A stretch of 41,514 nucleotides of DNA from an uncultured Eubacteriales bacterium (GTDB lineage: Bacteria > Bacillota > Clostridia > Christensenellales > Aristaeellaceae), in assembly GCA_902774025.1 (NCBI GenBank), contig CACYGY010000019.1:1-41514 (forward strand). The letters are read 5' to 3'. Within the stretch, counting starts at the first letter, position 1. Each line of letters starts with the position of its first letter. Below are positions 16,470 through 24,491 of this stretch, piece by piece. Position numbers and translations under genes: made by a program. Below the pieces are notes generated by a model. The model saw nothing but the letters and a program-made list of their open reading frames with translations. It was not told where the DNA came from and searched no databases.

Positions 16470-17480
16470 TTACCCGACGATCACGCCGTCTTCGTCCCAC
16501 AGGTCATGCCAGGACTTCGCCCCGGGCCAGAGGAAGACCTGTCCCTTGATGAGGCGGCAGTTCCGGTCGGCCGCCCGGAGGATCTCCATTTCCTCATCGG
16601 TGAGGGGATCCTTCACGGTGCTTTCCAGATTGGACACATACTCATTCTCATGAATGGAGAAGGGAATCGGGATCTGTCCCCGCTGCACCGCCCACTTCAG
16701 GCAGATCACCGCGGGATGCACGCCGTGGGCCCTGGCGATCTCCACGATCTCCTTCACCTGAATGTCCGCAATGTCCTCCGGGGTCATGTCCCGGTCGGGC
16801 CGGGTGGGGCTGCCGATGGGGCAGAAGCCGATGGGCTGAATCCCGTGACTCACCACATAGTCGTACAGCTCCGGCTGCTGGAAGCAGGGATGCAGTTCCA
16901 TCTCAATGACGGTGGGCTGAATCCGGCACAGGGGCAGCACCGCCTCCAGTTTCGGGATCGTCATGCTGCTCATGCCGATGTTCCTCACCAGGCCCATGTC
17001 CACCAGGCGCTCCATCTGACGCCAGGTGCTCATGAACTCCTCCACGGAGAAGGGACGGCTGTCCGGGTTCCGGCTGTCCCCGTCACAGCCCGGGGCATGG
17101 TAGTTGGGGAAAGGCCAGTGGACAAAATAGAAGTCCAGCCAGTCCAGGCGCAGGTCCCTGAGTGTTTTCGCGCAGGAGAGGAGAACGTCCCCCGCCCCGT
17201 GCATGTCATTCCAGACCTTGGAGGCGATGAAAAGCTCTTCCCGCTTCACAACGCCCTCCTCCATCGCTTCCTGGAACACCCGGCCGATCAGGTCCTCATT
17301 GCCGTAGACCGACGCGCAGTCGAACAGACGGTAGCCGCAGCGGATCGCTCCGGCCACGGCGCCGGAAACCTGCTCGGGGGTGAAACGGTCACTGCCGAAG
17401 GTGCCCATGCCCATGCAGGGAATCTCCTGGCCGTTGCTCAGTTTCCTCTTCGGAACCCGCTTCGGGTCAATGAATGCCAT
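16470..17480 (-). CDS. Aldo/keto reductase
   Basis: A 336-residue NAD(P)H-dependent reductase with a TIM barrel. The catalytic tetrad is complete: D54 and Y59 (FDCASVYGNED), K88 (IASKVW) and H121 (YFVHWPFPNY). PCMGMGTFGSD at the N-terminus and GLVRNIGMSSMTIPKLEAVL are family landmarks. It could reduce an aldose to its polyol. AAGGAGG precedes the ATG. It lies 34 bp after the dehydrogenase gene and 22 bp before the mutarotase gene within the operon. Pairing with a polyol dehydrogenase points to a reduce-then-oxidise sugar route; the exact sugar is unknown. Confidence 0.92.
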   Translation of the reverse strand: MAFIDPKRVPKRKLSNGQEIPCMGMGTFGSDRFTPEQVSGAVAGAIRCGYRLFDCASVYGNEDLIGRVFQEAMEEGVVKREELFIASKVWNDMHGAGDVLLSCAKTLRDLRLDWLDFYFVHWPFPNYHAPGCDGDSRNPDSRPFSVEEFMSTWRQMERLVDMGLVRNIGMSSMTIPKLEAVLPLCRIQPTVIEMELHPCFQQPELYDYVVSHGIQPIGFCPIGSPTRPDRDMTPEDIADIQVKEIVEIARAHGVHPAVICLKWAVQRGQIPIPFSIHENEYVSNLESTVKDPLTDEEMEILRAADRNCRLIKGQVFLWPGAKSWHDLWDEDGVIVG

Positions 17481-17514
17481 TGCTTACGCCTCCTTGCTCT
17501 GATGCCTCTCGCAT

Positions 17515-18567
17515 TCAGATTTCGTCGTTGATGAGCATGATCTTCCCGTGCACGTCCCTGGGATTCCTGTACAGGGCAAAGGCCTCCGCGGCCCTGCTCA
17601 GGGGGAAGGTGCGGAAAATCATGGAGGGATCGAATTTCAGCCGCCCGTCGGCGAAACAGTCCGCCGTCAGCTGCCATTCCTTTCCGGGGAAAGGCGCGGA
17701 ATAGCTCATCCAGCTGCCGGTGAGGTAAAACTCCTTGCGGTTCATGTTCTCCCACTGGGCGGGGGTGAAGGTCAGGTCCGTGTGGGGCGTCCCGATGAAG
17801 CACAGCTTCGCCTTGTTCCCAGCCAGTTCAAAGGCCATGCGCATGGTGACCGGATTGCCCGCGGTCTCCAGCACGTTCTCAAAGCCCCGGCCGCCGCGCT
17901 CCGCCTTCACTTCCTCCATAAAGCCTTCCCGGAGGGTGTTCACCACCCGGTCCGCGCCCATCTTCCGGGCCAGTTCCAGGCGTCCGTCGTCGATGTCAAA
18001 GGCGGTGATCTCCTTCGCCCCCAGAATCCTGGCCCACTGCAGGGTAAAGATCCCGATGGTCCCGCAGCCCAGGATCGCCACGCTCTCCCCGCCCCGGTAG
18101 CGCATCTGCATCAGGCCGTGCACCGCCACGGTGGAGGGCTCGAACATGGCCGCCTGCTCATAGGGGACGGAGGGATCATAGGGGATGGCATTCATGGCCG
18201 GGATCACCACGTATTCCGCAAAGCTTCCCTGCTCCCGGCTGCCGATGAAGCTGTAATGCCTGCACAGGGCGAAGTTCCCCTTCTGGCAGTCCTCACATTT
18301 CATGCAGGGCCTGAGGGGCGCGCCGCTGACCGTGTCCCCCACGTGCAGGTGCTCCACGCCCTCGCCCACCTCCACGATGTCCCCGCTGAACTCATGCCCC
18401 AGCACCACCGGGTAGAAATGCGCCCCGTGATGGAGCACCCGGGGAACGTCGCTTCCGCAGATGCCCGTGGCCCGGACCCGGACCTTCACCGTCCCGGGCG
18501 TGACGGAGGGCGTTTCCCACTCCCCATAGCGGATATCCTCATTTCCGTACAGTACCGCCGCTTTCAT
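17515..18567 (-). CDS. Zn-dependent polyol dehydrogenase, galactitol-1-phosphate 5-dehydrogenase (GatD)-like
   Basis: A 350-residue medium-chain dehydrogenase. Catalytic zinc ligands C37, H58-E59 and E143 and all four structural-zinc cysteines (C88, C91, C94, C102) are present; the NAD-binding GCGTIG is at 167-172 with D191 as the acidic residue expected for NAD preference. Several short stretches match what I recall of enteric GatD: CGSDVPR, GAHFYP, LGHEFSG, FIGSRE, FAEY and GSWMSYSAPFPGKEW. A reaction such as galactitol 1-phosphate to tagatose 6-phosphate, or a related polyol oxidation, is therefore likely. AGGAGGAAGATGACGT precedes the ATG. It is the third gene of the operon, 17 bp after the FGGY kinase. 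Sorbitol- or threonine-type activity is the alternative. Confidence 0.9.
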   Translation of the reverse strand: MKAAVLYGNEDIRYGEWETPSVTPGTVKVRVRATGICGSDVPRVLHHGAHFYPVVLGHEFSGDIVEVGEGVEHLHVGDTVSGAPLRPCMKCEDCQKGNFALCRHYSFIGSREQGSFAEYVVIPAMNAIPYDPSVPYEQAAMFEPSTVAVHGLMQMRYRGGESVAILGCGTIGIFTLQWARILGAKEITAFDIDDGRLELARKMGADRVVNTLREGFMEEVKAERGGRGFENVLETAGNPVTMRMAFELAGNKAKLCFIGTPHTDLTFTPAQWENMNRKEFYLTGSWMSYSAPFPGKEWQLTADCFADGRLKFDPSMIFRTFPLSRAAEAFALYRNPRDVHGKIMLINDEI

Positions 18568-18584
18568 ACGTCATCTTCCTCCTG

Positions 18585-20057
18585 TCATTCCCGGGCGTTC
18601 ATCAGCTCCGAAAGAGCCGGATAGAGGCCCCGGTACACCTGATAGCCCCGTTCATACACGTCCCGCTTCCCCGCATCCGGCACGTACCGCTTCCTGATGC
18701 GGACCGTTTCGGCACACGCCTCCTCAAAGCCCGCAAACACGCCTGTGCCCACCCCCGCAAGGATCGCCGCCCCCAGGGTGGTGGCCGTGTCGCTGGAGGG
18801 CACCTCAATCTCCCGCCCTGTCACATCCGCCTTGATCTGCGTCCACACGGAGCTGTTGGCACTGCCCCCCATGGCGCGCAGGCATTCCGATCCCGCCCCG
18901 GCGTTCTGAGCCGTTTCCAGGTTATGCCTGAGGGCATAGGCCACGCCCTCCATGCAGGCGCGGATCATCTGCCCCGGAGTCGTGCTGAAATTCAGGCCGA
19001 AAAAGACGCCGCAGGCCCGGGGATTCCAGATGGGACTGCGTTCCCCCGCCATGTAGGGCAGGAACACAACCCCGCCGCTCCCCGCCTCCGCCTTCCCGGC
19101 AAGTTCGCTCATCTCCTCAAAGCTCAGGGCGGGATACATCGTCTCCCTCAGCCACTTCAGGGCGCCGCCGCCCCCCGTGGTGCCCCCCTGCAGGAGCCAC
19201 CGCCCGGGGACCACATGGAAGCCAAGGATCAGACGGGGGTCCGAGGCATAGCGGTCCACACAGATGCTCATGCCGCCGGCCTGTCCTCCCTGCTCCTGGG
19301 TCTGCCCGGGCCGGACCACGCCGGCGCCCAGGGTGCCGCAGGCCGCATCCAGGCCGCCCGCCACCACCGGGATTCCCTCCCGAAGGCCCATCTCCCGGGC
19401 TGCCTCCCGGGTCAGTTTTCCCACCACCTCATGGCTTTTCACGATCCGCGGCAGAAAGCGGCGGGGAATTCCCAGCTCATCGCAGACTTCCTCATCCCAG
19501 CAGCCCCTGCGCATGTCGAAGCAGGCCAGGCCGTACCCCTGAGACATGTCCTGGGTGATCTCCCCCGTCATGCGGTAGACGATATAGCTGTTGGACTGGA
19601 GGATCCACTCCGTCCGGTCAAAGATCTCCCTGCGATGTTTCCTGTACCAGAGGATCTTGGGCCAGGTATAGCCCGGCTGGGCGGGATTCCCGCACACCTC
19701 AAACAGCCTTCGGGCATCCGCCTCCCGGCAGATATCCCCGCTCCGTGTATCCGTCCAGATGGGGGTGGGGCACAGGACCTGTCCCTTCCCGTCCATGGCA
19801 ATGGCGGACCAGCTCTGCCCGTCCACCCCGATTCCGGCGATCTCTCCGGGACCGATCCCGCACTGGGCCATCATCTGCCCCGTGGCGCGGCATACCCCGC
19901 TCCACCAGTCCAGCGGATCCTGCTCTGCCCAGCCCTTTTCCGGATAATGGACGGGATAGTCGCTGCCGCTCTGCGCCACGATCCGGCCCTGAGGATCAAA
20001 AAGAGCCGTCTTGCAGGAAGATGTCCCGATGTCCACCCCGAGAAGATATGCACTCAT
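18585..20057 (-). CDS. FGGY-family carbohydrate/polyol kinase
   Basis: A 490-residue ATP-dependent kinase of the xylulokinase-like FGGY group. LGVDIGTSSCKTALFD (6-21) is the N-terminal phosphate loop, GVDGQSW (78-84) and WTDTRSG (101-107) shape the substrate pocket, and D237 in GGLDAACG is the expected catalytic base. GGTTGGGGALKWL and MGGSANSSVWTQIKADV complete the ATP-binding half. Members phosphorylate xylulose, fuculose, ribulose, glycerol or other polyols; substrate cannot be read from sequence. It follows the aldolase gene by 18 bp. Next to a GatD-like dehydrogenase and with no PTS genes nearby, it may make the phosphorylated polyol or ketose that a PTS would otherwise supply. Confidence 0.9.
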   Translation of the reverse strand: MSAYLLGVDIGTSSCKTALFDPQGRIVAQSGSDYPVHYPEKGWAEQDPLDWWSGVCRATGQMMAQCGIGPGEIAGIGVDGQSWSAIAMDGKGQVLCPTPIWTDTRSGDICREADARRLFEVCGNPAQPGYTWPKILWYRKHRREIFDRTEWILQSNSYIVYRMTGEITQDMSQGYGLACFDMRRGCWDEEVCDELGIPRRFLPRIVKSHEVVGKLTREAAREMGLREGIPVVAGGLDAACGTLGAGVVRPGQTQEQGGQAGGMSICVDRYASDPRLILGFHVVPGRWLLQGGTTGGGGALKWLRETMYPALSFEEMSELAGKAEAGSGGVVFLPYMAGERSPIWNPRACGVFFGLNFSTTPGQMIRACMEGVAYALRHNLETAQNAGAGSECLRAMGGSANSSVWTQIKADVTGREIEVPSSDTATTLGAAILAGVGTGVFAGFEEACAETVRIRKRYVPDAGKRDVYERGYQVYRGLYPALSELMNARE

Positions 20058-20075
20058 CCCGTGTCCTCTCTTCCC

Positions 20076-20915
20076 TCAGGCCTTTCCGGAGCTGCCCAGG
20101 AGCCGGATCAGTTCCCGGACCCGGTTTTCCACCGCACTGCGCCCGGCGGCAAGGTACTTCTTGGGATCATAGGCCTCCGGCTGCTCCGCCAGAACCTTCC
20201 GCACCGCCGCAGTGAAGGCGATGCGCAGGTCCGTGGCGTAGTTGACCTTGCAGATGCCCCGGCTTATGCACGCCCGCACCTGCTCCTCCGGCACGCCGGA
20301 AGTTCCGTGGAGCACCAGGGGAACGCTCACCCTTTCCCGCACCGCGCTGAGGCGGTCCAGGTCCAGCTTCGGCTCTCCCTTGTACACCCCGTGGGCGGTC
20401 CCGATGGCCACGGCAAAACTGCTGATCCCGGTGCGCTCCACGAACTGCGCGGCTTCCTCAGGGTCCGTGTACTGGGGCCTGGCCTCCATGCCGTCCTCCT
20501 TGCCCCCCACCGTTCCCAGCTCCGCCTCCACGGGGATGTCTCCCGCCATGTCCACAACGCGCCGGGTGATCGCAATGTTTTCCTCAAAGGGCAGTTTGCT
20601 GCCGTCGATCATGAGGGAGGTGTATCCTTCCCTTCTGCACATTTCCGCAAGCTCATAGCTGTTTCCGTGGTCCAGGTGAAGGGCGGCGGGCACGCACGCC
20701 CGCTCCGCCAGGCGGCTCACCACCCCTGCAAAGCAGGCGGGGCCCGCATACTTCAGCGTTCCGGGGGTGGTCTGAAGAATGACCGGCGCATGCTCGGCTT
20801 CCGCCGCGGCAAGGACCGCCTGGACCATTTCCATGTTCTCCACATTGAAGGCGCCCACGGCGTATCCGCCCTGCTGCGCCTTTTCCATGATCTCCCGTGT
20901 GGTCACAAAAGACAT
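20076..20915 (-). CDS. Class II ketose-bisphosphate aldolase (tagatose/fructose type)
   Basis: A 279-residue Zn-dependent aldolase of the GatY/KbaY/Fba group, splitting a ketose 1,6-bisphosphate into dihydroxyacetone phosphate and glyceraldehyde 3-phosphate. Landmarks are GAFNVEN (21-27), catalytic D82 and zinc ligand H83 in LHLDHG, H175 in GTAHGVYKG, H203 in HGTSGV and NYATDLR. AGAGGAAACAGG precedes the ATG at 20915; the frame open to 21764 overlaps the divergent kinase gene antisense and is not real. It is the first gene of the leftward operon and diverges from the PfkB kinase that would make its substrate. The GatY/KbaY branch is favoured by context and length. Confidence 0.93.
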   Translation of the reverse strand: MSFVTTREIMEKAQQGGYAVGAFNVENMEMVQAVLAAAEAEHAPVILQTTPGTLKYAGPACFAGVVSRLAERACVPAALHLDHGNSYELAEMCRREGYTSLMIDGSKLPFEENIAITRRVVDMAGDIPVEAELGTVGGKEDGMEARPQYTDPEEAAQFVERTGISSFAVAIGTAHGVYKGEPKLDLDRLSAVRERVSVPLVLHGTSGVPEEQVRACISRGICKVNYATDLRIAFTAAVRKVLAEQPEAYDPKKYLAAGRSAVENRVRELIRLLGSSGKA

Positions 20916-20960
20916 CCTGTTTCCTCTCTCTCTTCCCGCGGGCACTGCCGCTTCCTTTCC

Positions 20961-20982
20961 CGGGGAAGGCCTTGCCTTCCCG
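20961..20982. promoter_or_regulatory. Palindrome between the divergent aldolase and PfkB genes
   Basis: CGGGGAAGGC (20961-20970), a CTT centre, then GCCTTCCCG (20974-20982): an 8 to 9-bp perfect inverted repeat in the 126-bp divergent promoter region. It could be a regulator-binding site shared by both units or a hairpin in the leader RNA. It does not match the CGAAACGTTTCG motif found further right. Confidence 0.4.
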
Positions 20983-20998
20983 TGCGGGAGGTGATACC

Positions 20999-21022
20999 AT
21001 GAGCCAAACGAAAACCGACTGA
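20999..21022 (+). CDS. Possible 7-codon upstream ORF (leader peptide) before the PfkB gene
   Basis: ATG (20999) to TGA (21020-21022) encodes MSQTKTD. It has its own ribosome site GGGAGGTG seven bases upstream, nearly the same sequence (CGGGAGGTG) as that of the following kinase gene, whose GTG start is 20 bp further on. It may couple translation, or be a chance product of a duplicated ribosome-site segment. Confidence 0.3.
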   Translation: MSQTKTD

Positions 21023-21041
21023 TTCCGGGAGGTGCGTCCGG

Positions 21042-21986
21042 GTGATCCTGACTGTGACCCTCAATACGTCCATTGACAAGCTCTATCTCATGGAAAGCGT
21101 CCGGCCCGAGACCGTCATGCGGGTCAGGGAAGTCCACAACACCGCCGGGGGCAAGGGCCTCAACGTCAGCCGCGTGGCCGGAAAGCTGGGGGAAAGGGTC
21201 ACCGCCACGGGGTTTACGGGGGGCTTTAACGGCCGTTACCTGGAATCCCTGGTGGACACGCCCCTCCTCCGCTGTGCCTTCACCCATGTGAAGGCGGAAA
21301 CGCGTTCCTGCATCAACATCTGGGATCTCTCCGACGGGAAATCCACCGAATACCTGGAGCCGGGCGCCCCGGTTTCCCCGGAGGACACGGAGCGCTTTCT
21401 TCAGGACTTTGACCGGGAACTCCCCGGGGCGGAGGTGGTCACCATCTCCGGCAGCATTCCCGGAGGCGTCCCGGAGGATATCTACCTGAATCTCATCCGC
21501 CGTTGCCGCGCCTGCGGCAAACGAGTCCTTCTGGACACCAGCGGGAAGACCCTGGCCCGTGCCGTGGCGGAAAAGCCCTTCTTCATCAAGCCCAACGAGG
21601 ATGAGATCGCCCAGCTCACCGGCTCTCCCTTCCCCGCCGGGGAGGGGGAATGGCAGGAAAAAGTCCGGATCCTTGCAGGCCTGCGGGAAAAGGGCATCCC
21701 CTTCGTGGTTCTCTCCCTGGGGGGAGAGGGAGCCCTTATGGCCTGCGAAGAGGGGATTTTCCACGGAAAGCCGCCCCGGATCCGTCCCCGCAATACCGTG
21801 GGCTGCGGGGACAGCATGGTGGCGGGCTTCGCCGTGGGCTTTGCCCGCAGCCTTCCCGTGGAGGAGACCTTCCGCCTGGCCCTAGCCGTCTCCGCCGCCA
21901 GTGCCCTGAGCCTGTTCACCGGGCACTTTGAGCAGGCGGATCTTGACCGCATCCTCCCCGAGGTCACCCTTCGGCGCCTTGACTGA
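21042..21986 (+). CDS. PfkB-family sugar-phosphate kinase (1-phosphofructokinase/tagatose-6-phosphate kinase type)
   Basis: A 314-residue kinase that adds the second phosphate to a ketose phosphate. TLNTSIDKLY (6-15) and GGKGLNVSR (36-44) form the PfkB signature 1 region typical of FruK/LacC; NTVGCGDSMVAGF (251-263) holds the anion hole and catalytic base D257, with Cys replacing the usual Ala of GAGD. The start is a GTG at 21042 preceded by GGGAGGTG. It diverges from the class II aldolase and is followed by a terminator, so it is a single-gene unit. Making tagatose or fructose 1,6-bisphosphate for the neighbouring aldolase is the simplest role. Confidence 0.92.
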   Translation: MILTVTLNTSIDKLYLMESVRPETVMRVREVHNTAGGKGLNVSRVAGKLGERVTATGFTGGFNGRYLESLVDTPLLRCAFTHVKAETRSCINIWDLSDGKSTEYLEPGAPVSPEDTERFLQDFDRELPGAEVVTISGSIPGGVPEDIYLNLIRRCRACGKRVLLDTSGKTLARAVAEKPFFIKPNEDEIAQLTGSPFPAGEGEWQEKVRILAGLREKGIPFVVLSLGGEGALMACEEGIFHGKPPRIRPRNTVGCGDSMVAGFAVGFARSLPVEETFRLALAVSAASALSLFTGHFEQADLDRILPEVTLRRLD

Positions 21987-21993
21987 ATCCCTG

Positions 21994-22036
21994 CGGGAAA
22001 CGGGTTATCCCCGTTTCCCGCTTTCTTTCGTTTTCG
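21994..22036 (+). terminator. Terminator between the convergent PfkB and GH95 genes
   Basis: Stem CGGGAAACGGG (21994-22004) / CCCGTTTCCCG (22010-22020) with a 5-nt loop, followed by the T-rich CTTTCTTTCGTTTTC. It begins 8 bp after the kinase stop and could also act on the converging leftward transcript. Confidence 0.8.
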
Positions 22037-22046
22037 CAAAATGCGG

Positions 22047-24473
22047 TCAGAAGGTGATCTCAATCTCCGCGGTCCCGTCCTTTTCAAAGGCATACACCCC
22101 GTGATCCCCCTCCATGGGCAGGACCTTCCCGTTCACGCGGATGACGCATCCCGGTCTGCGGCACCTGAGGGTGATCTCCTGCTTTTCCCTGGAAATGACG
22201 CAGGCCTTCAGGCCCTTTTCGTCCCACTCCATATGTTCCAGTTTGGCGAAGGTGTACAGCCACACGCCGTCAATGGAGCCCTTCCGGAGATTGTCCGGCA
22301 TGGCCGGCAGGAACTCCAGGACGCCGGGGGCTGAGAACACGCACATTTCCACCAGGAAGGCGGGCACGGCACCCTGAAGGTCCGGGAACACGCCCCGGTA
22401 CGGGAAATGGCTGGTCTGCAGGGTCCGGCGGACAAAGCCGTGGTTGAACAGCTGGCTCAGGTTCTGCACGGCCTCCTCCATGTCCTTCAGACGGATGGCC
22501 GTGAAGGCCCGGTGAATGATGCCGTGGGCCGAATCGTCCTGCTGGCCCCGTTTCCGGTTGGAGATGATGATGGCCTCCGTCAGCTCCGGCTCGGTTTCCG
22601 GCGTCACCGCCCGTCCCGGCCACACGTCGTAGTGATGGGACACGTGGCGGTGGTTGTAGTTCTCCTCAATGTCCGGCCAGGCCCATTCCTTCAGCCCGCC
22701 CTCCTGGTCCAGGAGATAGGTGGGCAGGGATGCCAGCTGTGCCTCCCAGTGGGGAATGTTCTCTTCCTCAATCCCCAGGGTCCTGCAGCCCTCGATGAGG
22801 TTGGTGAGGATCTCCCGGCAGATGGCGATGTCCATCACCGAATTGATGCGGGTGGGATTGATGCTCTGGCAGGTCACCGTCTCATAGCCCGGATTGGGGG
22901 TGGGATCCTCCGGGGAGAAGGAGGGATAGAAGATCACCTTGCCGTCTTTTCCCCGGTCGCAGGCGTAATCCTCAAAGAACAGGGCCATTTCCTTGTAGGC
23001 CGGGATCACCCGGGTGCGGAGGAACTCCTTATCCCCCGTCACCAGATAATACCCCCACAGCTCATTGTAAATCCAGCCGAGGCATCCGGTCCAGCAGTAA
23101 TGGGGATAGGTGCGGGAGAAGTGATAGTACAGTCCCGAGTCCGGATCGCAGTGGACGCTGGCCAGAAGCCCCCTGGCGCCGAAGAGGAGCCGGGCATTGG
23201 TCCGGAAATCCTCAAACTTGGACTCGTAATAGCGGAAGTATACGTCCATCTCCTCGAACAGTCCGGTATTGTTGCCGGCACAGACCTGCAGGTTTGTATT
23301 GATGTTGTGCTGTCCCATCATGGGGGGCAGGCTGCCGGTCTCATAGATCTGGAAGAAACGGCCCATGTCATAGAGCTTCTCCAGGAGAGTGGGATCCAGT
23401 TCCTCACGGCTGTGGCTGCGGCGGAGGAGCTCCTCACCGGAGAGGACGTTGTCCTCCTCCGGACTGAGATGGATGCGGGACCGGTCCATCTTTTCGCCGA
23501 TGATCTTCGCGTTCTCCGAGAGCATCCGGTCAAAGTCCACCGGCATGGCCATGAGTTCATCCCGGACCGCCCCGGCGCAGGCGAAGGTGAAGTCATGTTC
23601 GAATTTCACGATCCGGCTGGCCACAACCAGGCTGTCGGCTCCCGTCAGGCGGATGCCCTTCTCCGTTTTCTCAATTCTTCCTCCCGTGGGGATCAGGCGG
23701 ATCACGGCGGCAAATCCCTTGTGTCCGAAATCCGGATTGTAGGCCCAGGCCAGGGTGAGGGTGTCCCTTTCCACGGTCAGCTCGTGGGTGCTGCCCTTAA
23801 AGGGCTGGGCAAAGACCATGTTCCCGTGGCGGAAGGGGCGTCCCGGAGGGGTGAGGCTGATTTCCAGGTCCAGCTGTCCGGGAGGTGCCGTAAAGCGGTT
23901 GAGAATGACATTCTCCACGCAGGCGGCGAAGCTCTCCGTGCGGTAACTTCCCCGGTCATTGGTCCACACGGAGGTGATCAGGCCGCTCTGCATGTCCAGC
24001 CAGCGCAGGTAATCCCGTGTCTCAGGCCTTTCCGGCTGGCGGAAGGCAAGCCAGAAGGCGGTATGCAGGCGGGGGGAGCCGGTGGGATACAGAATCCTGT
24101 TGTCAAAATTCATGTATCTGTCAAAGCCGGCCTTCTTCTGGGCCTCGTCGATGAGCTTGTCCGTTTCCTCCGGTTTCCCCTCAAGAAGAAGCTCGCGGAT
24201 CCGGGGAAGGTACGGTCTCAGGTCCGGAGGCAGGGGGGTCTTTTCCCACAGGGGTTCATAGAGCATCTCCTGGGTATAGCTCATTTCCTCCGTATAGGGG
24301 CGGCCCGAGGCCTGAAGGCGCAGGCTGCCGCTGCCGGTGATGAAGTCGTCCGAGGGTTCCAGGGCGGGAGAGATGGAACAGATATTGTGTTCCGGGAGCA
24401 TGTCCCGCCGTTTCTCCGCAGGGATATACGGATAGGGGTAATCCATTTTCGCAAACTCGATTCTCACGGACAT
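22047..24473 (-). CDS. Glycoside hydrolase family 95-like protein (divergent)
   Basis: An 808-residue cytoplasmic protein of the GH95 (alpha-L-fucosidase/alpha-L-galactosidase) fold: N-terminal beta-sandwich (about 30-310), (alpha/alpha)6 barrel (about 340-730) and C-terminal sandwich. Marker segments are MMGQHNINTNLQ (385-396; equivalent to the catalytic NIN of classical GH95), EW at 596-597 and NYNHRHVSHHYDVWPG (605-620). The usual N-terminal LPLGNGRLGAMV motif and the NYWPAE segment are missing, so substrate specificity is probably different from the second GH95 at 36235. The ATG at 24473 is only 2 bp from AAGGAG; the GTG at 24467 is better spaced. It is the last gene of a leftward operon, 59 bp after the solute-binding protein gene. 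Confidence 0.8.
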   Translation of the reverse strand: MSVRIEFAKMDYPYPYIPAEKRRDMLPEHNICSISPALEPSDDFITGSGSLRLQASGRPYTEEMSYTQEMLYEPLWEKTPLPPDLRPYLPRIRELLLEGKPEETDKLIDEAQKKAGFDRYMNFDNRILYPTGSPRLHTAFWLAFRQPERPETRDYLRWLDMQSGLITSVWTNDRGSYRTESFAACVENVILNRFTAPPGQLDLEISLTPPGRPFRHGNMVFAQPFKGSTHELTVERDTLTLAWAYNPDFGHKGFAAVIRLIPTGGRIEKTEKGIRLTGADSLVVASRIVKFEHDFTFACAGAVRDELMAMPVDFDRMLSENAKIIGEKMDRSRIHLSPEEDNVLSGEELLRRSHSREELDPTLLEKLYDMGRFFQIYETGSLPPMMGQHNINTNLQVCAGNNTGLFEEMDVYFRYYESKFEDFRTNARLLFGARGLLASVHCDPDSGLYYHFSRTYPHYCWTGCLGWIYNELWGYYLVTGDKEFLRTRVIPAYKEMALFFEDYACDRGKDGKVIFYPSFSPEDPTPNPGYETVTCQSINPTRINSVMDIAICREILTNLIEGCRTLGIEEENIPHWEAQLASLPTYLLDQEGGLKEWAWPDIEENYNHRHVSHHYDVWPGRAVTPETEPELTEAIIISNRKRGQQDDSAHGIIHRAFTAIRLKDMEEAVQNLSQLFNHGFVRRTLQTSHFPYRGVFPDLQGAVPAFLVEMCVFSAPGVLEFLPAMPDNLRKGSIDGVWLYTFAKLEHMEWDEKGLKACVISREKQEITLRCRRPGCVIRVNGKVLPMEGDHGVYAFEKDGTAEIEITF

Positions 24474-24491
24474 CTCTCCTTCTGAATCAGT

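Noticed and set aside
18924..21002. Long open frame antisense to the FGGY kinase and aldolase genes; similar long antisense frames at 13207-14778, 22407-24485, 32409-34994 and 36592-38664
   Set aside because: Artefacts of high-GC codon use opposite real genes. Translations are rich in His, Gly, Pro and Arg with no domain patterns, and no ribosome sites fit.
20916..21764. N-terminal extension of the class II aldolase to 21764
   Set aside because: It would run antisense through most of the PfkB kinase gene; the ATG at 20915 has a good ribosome site and gives the normal family length.
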